Shown: positions 53,680-62,033 of the stretch, piece by piece
Layout: each line of letters opens with the position of its first letter
Position numbering within the stretch: position 1 is the stretch's first letter
Assembly: GCF_003149375.1 (NCBI RefSeq)
Contig: NZ_QFWH01000003.1
Location: forward strand, 299,896 to 363,895
Direction of reading: 5' to 3'
DNA: 64,000 nucleotides
Source of the DNA: Vampirovibrio chlorellavorus
Lineage (GTDB): Bacteria > Cyanobacteriota > Vampirovibrionia > Vampirovibrionales > Vampirovibrionaceae
Translations under genes and position numbers: made by a program
The notes under the pieces: generated by a model
Database searches by the model: none
Told to the model about the DNA's origin: nothing
Seen by the model: the letters and a program-made list of their open reading frames with translations, nothing else

Positions 53680-54510
53680 ATGCCTTTAGTTGTGAATACC
53701 AACGTATCATCGATCAATGCCCAGCGCTATCTAACCAACAACACGGCGGCTCTGGGAAAAACCATGGAAAAGCTGGCCTCCGGGTATCGCATTAACCGGG
53801 CGGGCGATGACGCCGCCGGCTTGCAGGTGTCCGAGAAATTACGGGCTCAGATTCGCGGTTCCCAGAAAGCCTTGGACAACGTTCAGGATGGCATCAACAT
53901 GCTGAACATCGCCGATGGGGCCTACCAGTCCATTACCGACGCCGTGCAGCGGATGCGGGAACTGGCGGTGCAGGCGGCCAACGATACCTACAGTTCCGCC
54001 CAGCGTTCCGCCATGCAGATCGAGTATGACTCGCTGGCTTCCGGGATCAGTCAGATGGCCCAAGCAGCCCAGTTCAACGGGATTCACTTGCTGGATGCCA
54101 GTACGCCCGCCAACCTGAATTTGCAAATTACGGCCAATCAGGGGGGCAACGCCGATGATCTGGATGTGGTGAGCGCCCTGATTGACATTACCAGTGTGGC
54201 TCTGGATGGCTCCATGCTCTCCCACGCCAGCGCCCAAACCGCCATTCAGACACTGGATTCGGCTCTGGATTCCATCAATGCGGCCCGAGGTCGTCTGGGC
54301 GCCTTTACCAACCGACTGGAGTACACGGCCCAGAACCTGGCCACCAACGTGGAAAACACTTCGGCCTCCGAATCGAGGGTGCGCAATGTGGACGTGGCGG
54401 CGGAAAGCGCCAGTCTGGCCCGAAACCAGATCCTGCAACAGGCGTCTCAGGCCATGTTGGCTCAGGCCAATCAGGCCCCGCAGCTGGCCTTGCAGTTGCT
54501 GCGAGGGTAG
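53680..54510 (+). CDS. fliC: Flagellin 6
   Basis: A 276-aa D0/D1-only flagellin, the shortest of the seven. N-terminal ~140 residues are almost identical to flagellin 5. The middle switches to 'NGIHLLDASTPANLNLQITA', the form of flagellins 2 and 7. A unique stretch 'VALDGSMLSHASAQTAIQTL' precedes the conserved C-terminal D1/D0 shared with 4, 5 and 7. GAGGAG precedes the ATG; the ~18 nt upstream are nearly the same as before flagellin 7. Confidence 0.95.
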   Translation: MPLVVNTNVSSINAQRYLTNNTAALGKTMEKLASGYRINRAGDDAAGLQVSEKLRAQIRGSQKALDNVQDGINMLNIADGAYQSITDAVQRMRELAVQAANDTYSSAQRSAMQIEYDSLASGISQMAQAAQFNGIHLLDASTPANLNLQITANQGGNADDLDVVSALIDITSVALDGSMLSHASAQTAIQTLDSALDSINAARGRLGAFTNRLEYTAQNLATNVENTSASESRVRNVDVAAESASLARNQILQQASQAMLAQANQAPQLALQLLRG

Positions 54511-54548
54511 CGTCAAACTATCGACTCAGGTCGGTCATACAAGCTCAG

Positions 54549-54580
54549 AGGACCCGGTTTCGGCCGGGTCTTTCTGCTTT
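54549..54580 (+). terminator. Terminator of flagellin 6
   Basis: GACCCGG (54551-54557) pairs with CCGGGTC (54564-54570), followed by TTTCTGCTTT. Confidence 0.75.
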
Positions 54581-54771
54581 GGGAGGGGCACTCATTGTTT
54601 GGGTCTACGCCATTGGGAGGACTGCCCACGCCTGGATCTCCTCTGGACAGTGTTCTTGAAGACAGTCTTGCGTTTAGGGTAAAAAGCCTTCAGCAAGGCC
54701 CAGGTGGCGGGATTGTGTTTTTAGCGATCCCTTCCTGTCTACTCCATAAAGGTGAGATTGGTGAGGGGCTT

Positions 54772-54800
54772 TAAAGTTTTTGGACTAGGCCTCCGATAGG
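54772..54800 (+). promoter_or_regulatory. Sigma-28-like promoter of flagellin 7
   Basis: TAAAGTTT from 54772, 17 nt between TAAA and CCGATAGG (54793-54800). Best match in the set. Leader ~200 nt. Confidence 0.85.
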
Positions 54801-55000
54801 AGAAACAGAACTCAAACTGGGCTTTTTAACGGAGTACGGTCTGGGTTCTGCGTATTACAGTGACACCCAAATATTCACACACGAACTTGGGATTTTTATT
54901 GAAACCTGTGCCCAGGCCATGGATGGGGTTCCGGGCAAGGCGAAGCCTGCTGTGTTATGGCTGGCTTTGGTGAGTGTATAAAAAAAGAGGAGTTACTTCG

Positions 55001-55840
55001 ATGCCTTTAGTCGTGAATACCAACGTTTCATCACTGAACGCCCAGCGCTACCTGAGCAACAACACCACCGCACTCGGTAAAACCATGGAGAAGCTGGCCT
55101 CCGGGTATCGCATCAACAGGGCGGGCGATGACGCCGCCGGTCTGCAGGTGTCCGAGAAATTGCGGGCCCAGATTCGGGGTTCTCAAAAAGCACTGGACAA
55201 CGTTCAGGATGGCATTAACATGCTGAACATCGCCGATGGAACCTATCAGGCCATTACCGATGCCGTGCAGCGGATGCGGGAACTGGCCGTGCAGGCGGCC
55301 AACGATACCTACAGCACTGCTCAGCGTTCCGCCATGCAGATTGAGTTCAACTCCCTGGCTTCCGGGATCACCCAGATGGCGCAGGCGGCTCAGTTCAACG
55401 GCATTCACCTGCTGGATGCCAGCAGCCCGACGACTCTGGTCTTGCAGATTACGGCCAATCAGGGGGGAGACGCCGATTCCCTTGATATTACGAGCGCTCT
55501 GGTGGATGTAACGGCCAGCACGCTGGGGATTGCCTCCGCCACTCTGGATAATCACAGCGCCGCTCAGAGCGCCATTGCCCTGCTGGATTCGGCCATTGAT
55601 GATTTGAACGCGGCCCGTGGAAAACTGGGGGCCTTTACCAACCGACTGGAGTACACGGCCCAGAACCTGGCCACCAACGTGGAAAATACCTCGGCTTCCG
55701 AATCGAGGGTGCGCAACGTGGACGTGGCTATGGAGAGCGCCAGTCTGGCTCGAAACCAGATACTCCAGCAGGCGTCCCAGGCCATGTTGGCCCAGGCCAA
55801 TCAGGCCCCGCAGCTGGCCCTGCAATTACTGCGAGGCTAG
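55001..55840 (+). CDS. fliC: Flagellin 7
   Basis: A 279-aa D0/D1-only flagellin. The N-terminus 'NTNVSSLNAQRYLSNNTTAL' is like flagellin 4. The middle 'NGIHLLDASSPTTLVLQITA' and 'STLGIASATLDNHSAAQSAI' follow flagellin 2. The C-terminus is the 4-6 type, except 'NVDVAMESASLARNQ', where VAM is shared with flagellin 1. This mixture indicates exchange between paralogues. GAGGAG lies 9 nt before the ATG. It is the last flagellin in the window. Confidence 0.95.
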   Translation: MPLVVNTNVSSLNAQRYLSNNTTALGKTMEKLASGYRINRAGDDAAGLQVSEKLRAQIRGSQKALDNVQDGINMLNIADGTYQAITDAVQRMRELAVQAANDTYSTAQRSAMQIEFNSLASGITQMAQAAQFNGIHLLDASSPTTLVLQITANQGGDADSLDITSALVDVTASTLGIASATLDNHSAAQSAIALLDSAIDDLNAARGKLGAFTNRLEYTAQNLATNVENTSASESRVRNVDVAMESASLARNQILQQASQAMLAQANQAPQLALQLLRG

Positions 55841-55882
55841 GCCGTCGGTTCCGGGTAAGCACGACTCGAACCCTACAGGCAG

Positions 55883-55915
55883 ACGATCCGGTCACAAGCC
55901 GGGTCGTTTGTCTTT
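55883..55915 (+). terminator. Terminator of flagellin 7
   Basis: A nine-pair stem (55883-55891 with 55899-55907, one wobble), followed by a TTGTCTTT tail. Confidence 0.7.
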
Positions 55916-56000
55916 GGGGAGGCGGAGACTGGGTGCATCGGGGCGAGAGCAGTCAAGGACAAGGTGAGGGCGCCTCATCCTTGATAAATTAATCGCCAAT

Positions 56001-56324
56001 CTAATCGACAATGGGAGTGGGTTTGTTGTTTTGCGAGGTGCGGGGATGCTTTTGTTGCTCGGTCTGAATATGCTGGATCAGGTTCATCAGTTCCGGCATA
56101 CATTTGTCGCCTTGCAGTTTTTTGACAGCCTCCTTGAAACTGGCTTCAAAGGCATCCGCATCGGTTTTGCTGTTGGGCTCCTTGCTCTTTTGCAGGTTGG
56201 CGTCCAGCAATTGCACCGATTGATCGTAGTGGGTTTTGCAATCGGCCAGGGCCGGTTGATGAAGCAAAAACACGCAGAAAAGCAGGCCAAGTCCGATACT
56301 CAGCAACTCGGGACGGGAATTCAT
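56001..56324 (-). CDS. Small secreted protein, unknown
   Basis: A 107-aa precursor with a signal peptide ('LLSIGLGLLFCVFLLHQPAL', cleavage near ALA-DC). The mature ~80 residues are helical and hydrophilic, with two cysteines ('DCKTHYDQSV', 'GDKCMPELMN') that could form one periplasmic disulfide. It is rich in Lys, Gln and Asn. No family is recognised. In-frame ATGs at 56339 and 56378 would add residues before the signal peptide; none has a good Shine-Dalgarno. Just downstream of folP (40 bp), so possibly cotranscribed. Confidence 0.6.
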   Translation of the reverse strand: MNSRPELLSIGLGLLFCVFLLHQPALADCKTHYDQSVQLLDANLQKSKEPNSKTDADAFEASFKEAVKKLQGDKCMPELMNLIQHIQTEQQKHPRTSQNNKPTPIVD

Positions 56325-56364
56325 GGGGGAAGGCAACATGTAAAAAACCAGCATCAGGGAAAAA

Positions 56365-57231
56365 CTACTGCCCATCATAGCATAGCCTGTCCTGATACTT
56401 GGCCGGGTCTGGCAACACTTCCGGCGTTACGCCGCGGGTGGCTTCAATGAATCGAATCACCGGAACCTGAGTGGCTGGATTGTGTATCCGCACATATTTT
56501 GCCCCGCGTTCAATGGCCATGGCCAGACTGGCCGCCGTCAGGGCATCTCTTTCTATCGGGAGGATGGTTTGCTGGCCCAGAGTCAGAAAGGATTTGCGGG
56601 AAGTTCCGGCCAGGATGGGCAAGCCCAGCGTTTTCAGCGTGTCCAGTTGATGGAGCAGAGTCAGGTTATGGGTCAGCGTTTTGCCAAAGCCAAAGCCGGG
56701 ATCCAGAATGATGTTGTGTCTGGAAATGCCCGCCTGCTGTGCCCGGTCAATCTGCCGTTCAAAAAACTGAAGGACTGCCTGAAGTACCCCGTGTGGGTAG
56801 CATGGGTTGTGTTGCATGGTTTCCGGGGTTCCCTGGCTGTGCATCAGCACCACCGGGCATCCAGCCTGCCCACAGACCTCGGCCATGGCCGGATCGTACT
56901 GAAAGCCGGACACGTCGTTTACCATCTGGGCGCCTGCCTTTAAGGCCTGTTCGGCCACCATGGCCTTGCGGGTATCGATACTGATACAGGCACGGGGGAA
57001 AGCCTCCAGAATGGCCCGGATGGCTGGCAGTACCCGGTCTGATTCCGCTTGGGGGGAGATGGTGGTGGCGTTGGGGCGGGTGGATTCCCCGCCAATATCC
57101 AGAATGTCCGCCCCGGCCTGCAGGGCCTCCTGAGCGGCCTGCACCACCTGATCCAGCGAGCGAAGGGCTCCGCCATCGGAGAAGGAGTCGGGGGTAACGT
57201 TTAAAATGGCCATAATTTGGGTGCGTGACAT
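56365..57231 (-). CDS. folP: Dihydropteroate synthase
   Basis: A 288-aa TIM-barrel enzyme that joins 6-hydroxymethyl-dihydropterin diphosphate with p-aminobenzoate in folate synthesis. Motifs: 'MAILNVTPDSFSDGG' at the N-terminus, 'DILDIGGESTRPNA', 'ISIDTRKAMVAEQAL', 'VNDVSGF', 'ILDPGFGFGKT', 'LAGTSRKSFL', 'RIHNPATQV'. All substrate loops are intact. The start ATG at 57231 lacks a clear Shine-Dalgarno but places the first strand correctly. No other folate gene is adjacent. Confidence 0.95.
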   Translation of the reverse strand: MSRTQIMAILNVTPDSFSDGGALRSLDQVVQAAQEALQAGADILDIGGESTRPNATTISPQAESDRVLPAIRAILEAFPRACISIDTRKAMVAEQALKAGAQMVNDVSGFQYDPAMAEVCGQAGCPVVLMHSQGTPETMQHNPCYPHGVLQAVLQFFERQIDRAQQAGISRHNIILDPGFGFGKTLTHNLTLLHQLDTLKTLGLPILAGTSRKSFLTLGQQTILPIERDALTAASLAMAIERGAKYVRIHNPATQVPVIRFIEATRGVTPEVLPDPAKYQDRLCYDGQ

Positions 57232-57421
57232 GCCGGTATTGTAAGTGAAGCAGGCGTCTCCATAAAATTATAATTTTAAAATATTAGAATTTACTAATAA
57301 GCTGATTGCTAGAATACACCGCCAGAACATAACGCCAAAACAGGATTTTGGGTCTGCGTTTAGTCCATAGCGCTTATAATGCCATTAGGACCAAAGGCTG
57401 GGTCTCAATGCGTGGAATACG

Positions 57422-58147
57422 ATGCTAAACAGGTTTTTGAACGCTTTTATCGGGTCAGTGACCCTGATGGCCTTGTGGGGTATGGCAAGCCCGGCACTGG
57501 CCAGCGAAGCCCTGCGCAATGATTTGCAGCAGTGGGGGAGTGTGGGCCTGACCTTGCCGCTCACCCCCGGTAAGCGTGTGTTGTTGATGGGAGAGGCCCA
57601 ACCCCGGGTGGGGAACTTGCAAGACCGGGGTACCAGTGGGGACTTTACCCAGCTGATTCTGCGTACCGCCGTGGGCTGGCAGTTGAGTCAACGGGTTTCA
57701 GTGTGGCAAGGCTACGCCTGGGCCCCCGTGTTTGAACCCATCAACGTGAATGAGCATCGGTTGCATCAACAGGTCAACATTCAAGGGAAAATTCGTCGTC
57801 TGCAACTCACCAATCGCACCCGGCTGGAAGAACGGTGGATTGAGAACAATGATGGGCGAGTCTCCATCCGGCTACGGCACATGGTTCGGGGGATGTATCC
57901 ACTGGATGCCAAAGAGCGCTGGTTTCTGGTGGTGTCCGATGAGGCGTTTGTGACCCTGAAAGGGGTGAGCAACGGCCCGGCCGCTGGTTTTGATCAAAAC
58001 CGCTTATTTGTGGGGGTGAGCCGAAAACTGAGCCCGTCAGTCAATGCGGAGCTGGGCTACCTGAACCAGTTTAACTACAGTCGGGACCCGGTACCGGATC
58101 GCATGAACCATGCCATCCTGCTCGGTCTCAATGTGCAAGTGCGCTAA
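57422..58147 (+). CDS. DUF2490-type outer-membrane barrel protein
   Basis: A 241-aa precursor with a signal peptide ('FIGSVTLMALWGMASPALA'). The mature part is a series of alternating-residue beta strands with turns such as 'RLEERWIENNDGRVSIRLRH' and 'GFDQNRLFVGVSRKLSPSVN'. It ends in 'NHAILLGLNVQVR', the order typical of DUF2490 (a ~220-aa barrel). Presumably outer membrane; function not known for the family. Separated from folP by a divergent 190-bp region. A long palindrome follows the stop. Confidence 0.8.
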   Translation: MLNRFLNAFIGSVTLMALWGMASPALASEALRNDLQQWGSVGLTLPLTPGKRVLLMGEAQPRVGNLQDRGTSGDFTQLILRTAVGWQLSQRVSVWQGYAWAPVFEPINVNEHRLHQQVNIQGKIRRLQLTNRTRLEERWIENNDGRVSIRLRHMVRGMYPLDAKERWFLVVSDEAFVTLKGVSNGPAAGFDQNRLFVGVSRKLSPSVNAELGYLNQFNYSRDPVPDRMNHAILLGLNVQVR

Positions 58148-58177
58148 AACTTTTTTGTCATTTTGTTTTGCCATCAA

Positions 58178-58329
58178 CTAAGGCAAGGCTGCCTTCACCG
58201 CACGTTTGTAAAACTGCGCTCCGCTCAAACAGACTATGGAATTGCTTCTGGCAAGATTTGCCATGCCCTCTGTTTAACTCGCTGTACTCAAGCAGTTACA
58301 AACGCGCTGTGAAGGCAGCCTTGCTTTAG
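58178..58329. repeat. 152-bp near-palindromic element
   Basis: The outer arms 58178-58217 and 58292-58329 are complementary with a few mismatches and a 2-nt length difference. Further inside, AAACAGA and TCTGTTT and an ATGG/CCAT-bounded block continue the symmetry, so almost the whole element can fold on itself. It lies between convergent genes and encodes nothing. MITE-like or a bidirectional terminator. Confidence 0.8.
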
Positions 58330-58350
58330 TCAATGCGTTGTAGTGCGTAA

Positions 58351-59370
58351 CTAGCCGTGCTTGCCGCTCATGACCGGGCCGCCTTTGCTGCCAGCCACCC
58401 GCATCATGGAGTCGATGCAGTGACGGGCCTTTTCAGCCACTTCTTCGGGGATGGTAATTTCTTCATTTTGACCCATCAGGGACTTGTAGATATTTTCCAG
58501 TCGGGTCAGTTTCATATTGGGGCACACGGCGGAAGCTCGGGTGGGGGTAAAAAAGAGTTTGTCCGGGCAATCCTGAGACAGGCGCTGGCTAACACCGTCT
58601 TCGGTACACACAATAAAAGTGCGGGCCTTGCTTTCCTTGGCCCGTTTGACGATGGCGGTGGTGCTGCCAATAAAATCGGCCATGTCTTTCATGGGTTGGT
58701 CGCATTCCGGGTGTACCAGAATTTCAGCGTCCGGGTACTCTTTTTTCAGCTTGATCACGTCTTCAGGGTTCATGCGCAAGTGGGTGGGGCAGAAGCCTTC
58801 CCAGCAAATCAGCTCCACCTGTGGGAGTTGCGACTGCACATAAGCGCCCAGGTGCTTGTCCGGCACGAATAAAATCCGGTTACTGCCGGTTTCTTTGGCG
58901 GCAAAGGCCACCACTTCCACGGCATTGGCGCTGGTGCAGCAGTAGTCGGCCTCGGCTTTGACATCGGCGGCGGTGTTGACATAGGCCACCACCGGTAACC
59001 CGGGATGCTCCGCCTTGAATTGCACCAGTTCCTCCCGGGTGATCATATCGGCCATGGGGCAGCCAGCGTTGGGATTGGCCAGATACACGGTCTTGGCCGG
59101 GCTGAGTAGCTTGGCGGTTTCCGCCATAAAATGAACGCCGCAGAATACGATGACGTCCGCGTCGGTGGAGGCGGCCAACTGGCTGAGTCCCAGAGAGTCT
59201 CCGTGATAATCGGCCACGTCCTGCACTTCGATCCGCTCGTACAGGTGAGCCAGAATGATGGCGTTGCGCTCTTTTTTGAGTGCTTTGATATCGCGAATCA
59301 GTTGTTGCTTTCGTTCGGCCGGAGACAGCAAGTTGGCCGAAGGGCTCACGGAGGATGGGGCTGTACTCAT
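58351..59370 (-). CDS. nadA: Quinolinate synthase A
   Basis: A 339-aa [4Fe-4S] enzyme condensing iminoaspartate with dihydroxyacetone phosphate in NAD synthesis. Three quasi-repeated domains show 'ILAHLYERIEVQDVADYHGD', 'VFCGVHFMAETAKLLSPAKT', 'YCCTSANAVEV', 'LVHPECDQPM' and 'SAVCPNMKLTRLENIYKSL'. Cluster cysteines are expected in the CGVxFMAET, CCTSANA and CPNMK contexts. The frame is open to 59511 but upstream residues are Lys-rich and unlike NadA; the ATG at 59370 is used. nadB and nadC are not in the window. Confidence 0.95.
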   Translation of the reverse strand: MSTAPSSVSPSANLLSPAERKQQLIRDIKALKKERNAIILAHLYERIEVQDVADYHGDSLGLSQLAASTDADVIVFCGVHFMAETAKLLSPAKTVYLANPNAGCPMADMITREELVQFKAEHPGLPVVAYVNTAADVKAEADYCCTSANAVEVVAFAAKETGSNRILFVPDKHLGAYVQSQLPQVELICWEGFCPTHLRMNPEDVIKLKKEYPDAEILVHPECDQPMKDMADFIGSTTAIVKRAKESKARTFIVCTEDGVSQRLSQDCPDKLFFTPTRASAVCPNMKLTRLENIYKSLMGQNEEITIPEEVAEKARHCIDSMMRVAGSKGGPVMSGKHG

Positions 59371-59833
59371 GGGAGGGGGTCTCTTTTCGATGGACAACGG
59401 CAATTTTCGAACTTGAAACAGGAGGCAGCGCTTTTGCTTTTTGGGTGTTTTTGTTTTTTCTTTCCTACCTATATATGTAGGGATAAAAAAACAGGCAACC
59501 GCAGCAAACAATCTGTATTATGCGTTGGGGCTAGTCTAGCTCAGACGTCTCCTCCTGTAAAATGTTCGGGGTATTAAGGGCTTGATGCGCTTTGATTGTT
59601 TTATTTTATTTAAATTATTATTTGTTTGAAAAGTTGAAAAACATTGGTTTGACAGGCTTTTTTGAGCTTTGAAATGGGAACAGTATTGCCCTTACAAAAC
59701 CTACAGGATTTCAAATTAAGAAAACCCAAAAGGGCATCTCTCATCAGTGTTTTGATACTCTGAAGCCCAAAGTCGATCATCGCTTTCCTCTCATGAAAGA
59801 GTAAAAAACTAGGCTATTCGGGGGAATTTTGTG

Positions 59834-59861
59834 TTGCACATCCTGTGACTACTGATATAAT
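59834..59861 (+). promoter_or_regulatory. Sigma-70-type promoter of the HU gene
   Basis: TTGCAC (59834-59839), 16-bp spacer, consensus TATAAT (59856-59861), 34 bp before the HU ATG. The upstream stretch 59580-59830 is AT-rich, which may assist transcription. Nothing else was found in the gap 59371-59895. Confidence 0.8.
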
Positions 59862-59874
59862 CTTCGTAGTCACA
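59844..59874. promoter_or_regulatory. Perfect 9-bp dyad spanning the HU -10 box
   Basis: TGTGACTAC (59844-59852) and GTAGTCACA (59866-59874) flank TATAAT symmetrically across 13 bp. This is an operator-like position from the spacer to about the transcription start. Confidence 0.75.
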
Positions 59875-59895
59875 AATTGAAAGGAGGTGTAAACA

Positions 59896-60174
59896 ATGAA
59901 TAAAGAAGAATTAGTACAAGAGGTATCCAAGAAGACCAAGACTTCCCAGAAGCAAGTCGCTGAGATTCTTACCCACACCATCGCTACTATCGAAAAGACC
60001 GTTGCGAAAGGTAAGAAGGTGACCTTGGTTGGCTTCGGTACGTTCGAGCCTCGCAAACGCGCTGCCCGCACTGGCCGTAACCCTCAAACCGGCAAAGAGC
60101 TGAAAATCGCCGCTAAGACGGTTCCCGCTTTTTCCGCTGGCAAAAAATTCAAGGAACTCGTCGCCAAGAAGTAG
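59896..60174 (+). CDS. hup: HU-family DNA-binding protein
   Basis: A 92-aa nucleoid protein: N-terminal dimerising helices ('NKEELVQEVSKKTKTSQKQV') and beta-arm 'FGTFEPRKRAARTGRNPQTG', ending 'VPAFSAGKKFKELVAKK'. It bends DNA non-specifically. The RNP-to-Pro intercalation region 'GRNPQTG' is intact, supporting HU rather than IHF. AAAGGAGGTG precedes the ATG, suggesting strong translation. The start codon lies 21 bp from the end of a palindrome covering the promoter. A hairpin at 60198-60233 follows. Confidence 0.95.
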   Translation: MNKEELVQEVSKKTKTSQKQVAEILTHTIATIEKTVAKGKKVTLVGFGTFEPRKRAARTGRNPQTGKELKIAAKTVPAFSAGKKFKELVAKK

Positions 60175-60197
60175 TGGGGCCGAGAACCAGAATTTCC

Positions 60198-60233
60198 AAG
60201 AAGCCCAGAGAAGTAATTTTCTGGGCTTCTTGA
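60198..60233 (+). terminator. Terminator of the HU gene
   Basis: AAGAAGCCCAG (60199-60209) pairs with CTGGGCTTCTT (60221-60231). The strong 11-bp stem has no long T-run after it. Confidence 0.7.
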
Positions 60234-60440
60234 CGTCCTGTGCGCTTCTTGCCCGATTCTTGCCACGGCGCTTTATCTTTCTCTGAGGGTGCGGGTACTT
60301 TTTTGCTACACTGGTTCACGAGGTCTTCCTCAATAGCCTGAGCGCTTTAAAAAAGGGGCACGTTGCAGCGGCAAGCCCAGCATCGGCAGCCTCACCGCTT
60401 AATCCCCTGTGTCACATGCCTTTTGAATGATGGGATCGCT

Positions 60441-61043
60441 ATGACCATTGCTTTTTTTCTGGATCGGGATGGTACCTTGAATGTGGAAAAGGGTTACATC
60501 CGAAATGTTCAGGACTTGGAACTGATCCCGGGAGTTGCCCAGGCCATTCGCTGCTTGAACGAGGCCGGAGTGCTGGCTATTTTGACCACCAATCAGACCG
60601 GGGCCGCCCGGGGATTCTACGATTTGACTCATATCCACGCCCTCAATGACCGGCTTCAGGAGCTGTTAAAACAGGAGGCGGACGCCCATCTGGATGCCGT
60701 GTATTACTGTCCCCATCTGGAGAAAGGCATTGTGCCGGAGTTCGCCGTGGATTGCCAGTGCCGCAAGCCGGAGCCGGGCATGATTCAGCAGGCCCTGACC
60801 CGTTTCCCGGAGATTGATTTGTCTCGCTCCTACGTGTTGGGGGACAAGGCCAGTGATGTGGCCTTTGGCAAACGGGCAGGCTGCAAAAGCGTCTTGCTGA
60901 AAACGGGATACGGTCAGCGGGTGCTGGCAGGGAAATATCAAAGTCTGCCGGAGCCCCCCGAGTTTGTGTTTGAGGATATGCCGCAAGCGGTGTCCAGCAT
61001 TCTGGGGGAACTCGGTTTGCTGAAGGCCCCTGCAAACCCTTGA
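60441..61043 (+). CDS. HAD-IIIA phosphatase, GmhB-like
   Basis: A 200-aa HAD phosphatase close to D-glycero-D-manno-heptose-1,7-bisphosphate 7-phosphatase. The nucleophile motif is 'FFLDRDGTLN' (DxD). Motif II is 'LTTNQTGAARGF'. The zinc-binding loop shows 'YYCPHLEKG' ... 'CQCRKPEPGM' (C-x-H ... C-x-C). Motif IV is 'VLGDKASDVAFGKRAG'. GmhB acts in ADP-heptose synthesis for LPS core; histidinol-phosphatase domains look similar. The ATG at 60441 gives the standard N-terminus. No other heptose gene is visible nearby. Confidence 0.88.
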   Translation: MTIAFFLDRDGTLNVEKGYIRNVQDLELIPGVAQAIRCLNEAGVLAILTTNQTGAARGFYDLTHIHALNDRLQELLKQEADAHLDAVYYCPHLEKGIVPEFAVDCQCRKPEPGMIQQALTRFPEIDLSRSYVLGDKASDVAFGKRAGCKSVLLKTGYGQRVLAGKYQSLPEPPEFVFEDMPQAVSSILGELGLLKAPANP

Positions 61044-61288
61044 CCCGGGCCTGCCGCTCTCTTTGAGGCGCTCTCCGGGCTCTCGGTGGGCTGCCGGGTA
61101 GCTGATGAATAAAGCCTTTTGTGGCGGGCTGATTGTAACAGGGCGGGCCATGCCTGGAATTGCTCGGGCGCTATGTTTATTGGAAACTGAAAGTTAATCT
61201 ATGATTTGATGCCCCTGAGCTGGACAATCGACTCTATTGCCTCTCTATCCCCCAGTCTACGCCTTTTTATGATAGGATTCCATCTACT

Positions 61289-62017
61289 ATGAACGCTCGA
61301 CACGCTTCCCGAGAACTTGCCCTACTGACCCTGTTCCAACTGGACAAACAGGGGGATGGTCAGTTAAACGCTGACGCGGTGGCCCAAAAATCGACCATGC
61401 AGGAGCAGGTGTTGTCCGCGGTACGGGCTTTATCGGCGGAGGCTGAGTTTCAGATCCAGTCCGCGGCCGATCAACTGGCTGAAGTGAGCCGCTATTTGCT
61501 GGATTACGAGCTGGAACATCCCACCAACCTGGAATCTCCGCTGGAAGCCGAGGTTAAGGCGGTTGAAATCCCTACCACCCGGCAGATGGTGGAAAAAATC
61601 GAGCAGTGCCTGCAAGGGGCGGAATACCTGTTTGAAGCCCTGCGTGTCCCTGAGCTGACCACCCTGATGGCCGCTGAAAGCGTTCAGGATTATGCGTTCC
61701 AGCTCATCAAGCTGGTGGCTGAGCATCGGTCCGACCTGGATGAAGTCCTGAACCAGCACATGACGGACTGGCGCATGGATCGACTGGTGCGCATGGACGC
61801 CTATATTTTGCGTCTGGCCGCTGCTGAAATGAAATTTATGGAAAAGGTGGATCTCAGCGTGACCATCAACGAGGCCGTGGACTTGGCCAAGCAGTTTTCC
61901 ACCGAGGAAAGCTACCGTCTGATTCACGGGATCTTGGCCTCCCTTGCGGAAAAAGTATCCGTGGAAACCGACAAGCCCCTGCGGGGCAGCCTTCGGGAGC
62001 AAAGCATTTCCTCCTAG
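61289..62017 (+). CDS. nusB: Transcription antitermination factor NusB, long form
   Basis: A 242-aa protein. The N-terminal 'ARHASRELALLTLFQLDKQG' and the C-terminal 'WRMDRLVRMDAYILRLAAAE' plus 'NEAVDLAKQFSTEESYRLIH' are classic NusB helices. NusB is usually ~140 aa; here ~80-100 residues of helical sequence are inserted after the first helix pair, as in cyanobacterial NusB. It binds boxA RNA with NusE in rRNA antitermination. The stop is 16 nt before ftsY, so the two are an operon. Confidence 0.92.
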   Translation: MNARHASRELALLTLFQLDKQGDGQLNADAVAQKSTMQEQVLSAVRALSAEAEFQIQSAADQLAEVSRYLLDYELEHPTNLESPLEAEVKAVEIPTTRQMVEKIEQCLQGAEYLFEALRVPELTTLMAAESVQDYAFQLIKLVAEHRSDLDEVLNQHMTDWRMDRLVRMDAYILRLAAAEMKFMEKVDLSVTINEAVDLAKQFSTEESYRLIHGILASLAEKVSVETDKPLRGSLREQSISS

Positions 62018-62033
62018 CTGAAAGGGACGGCCC

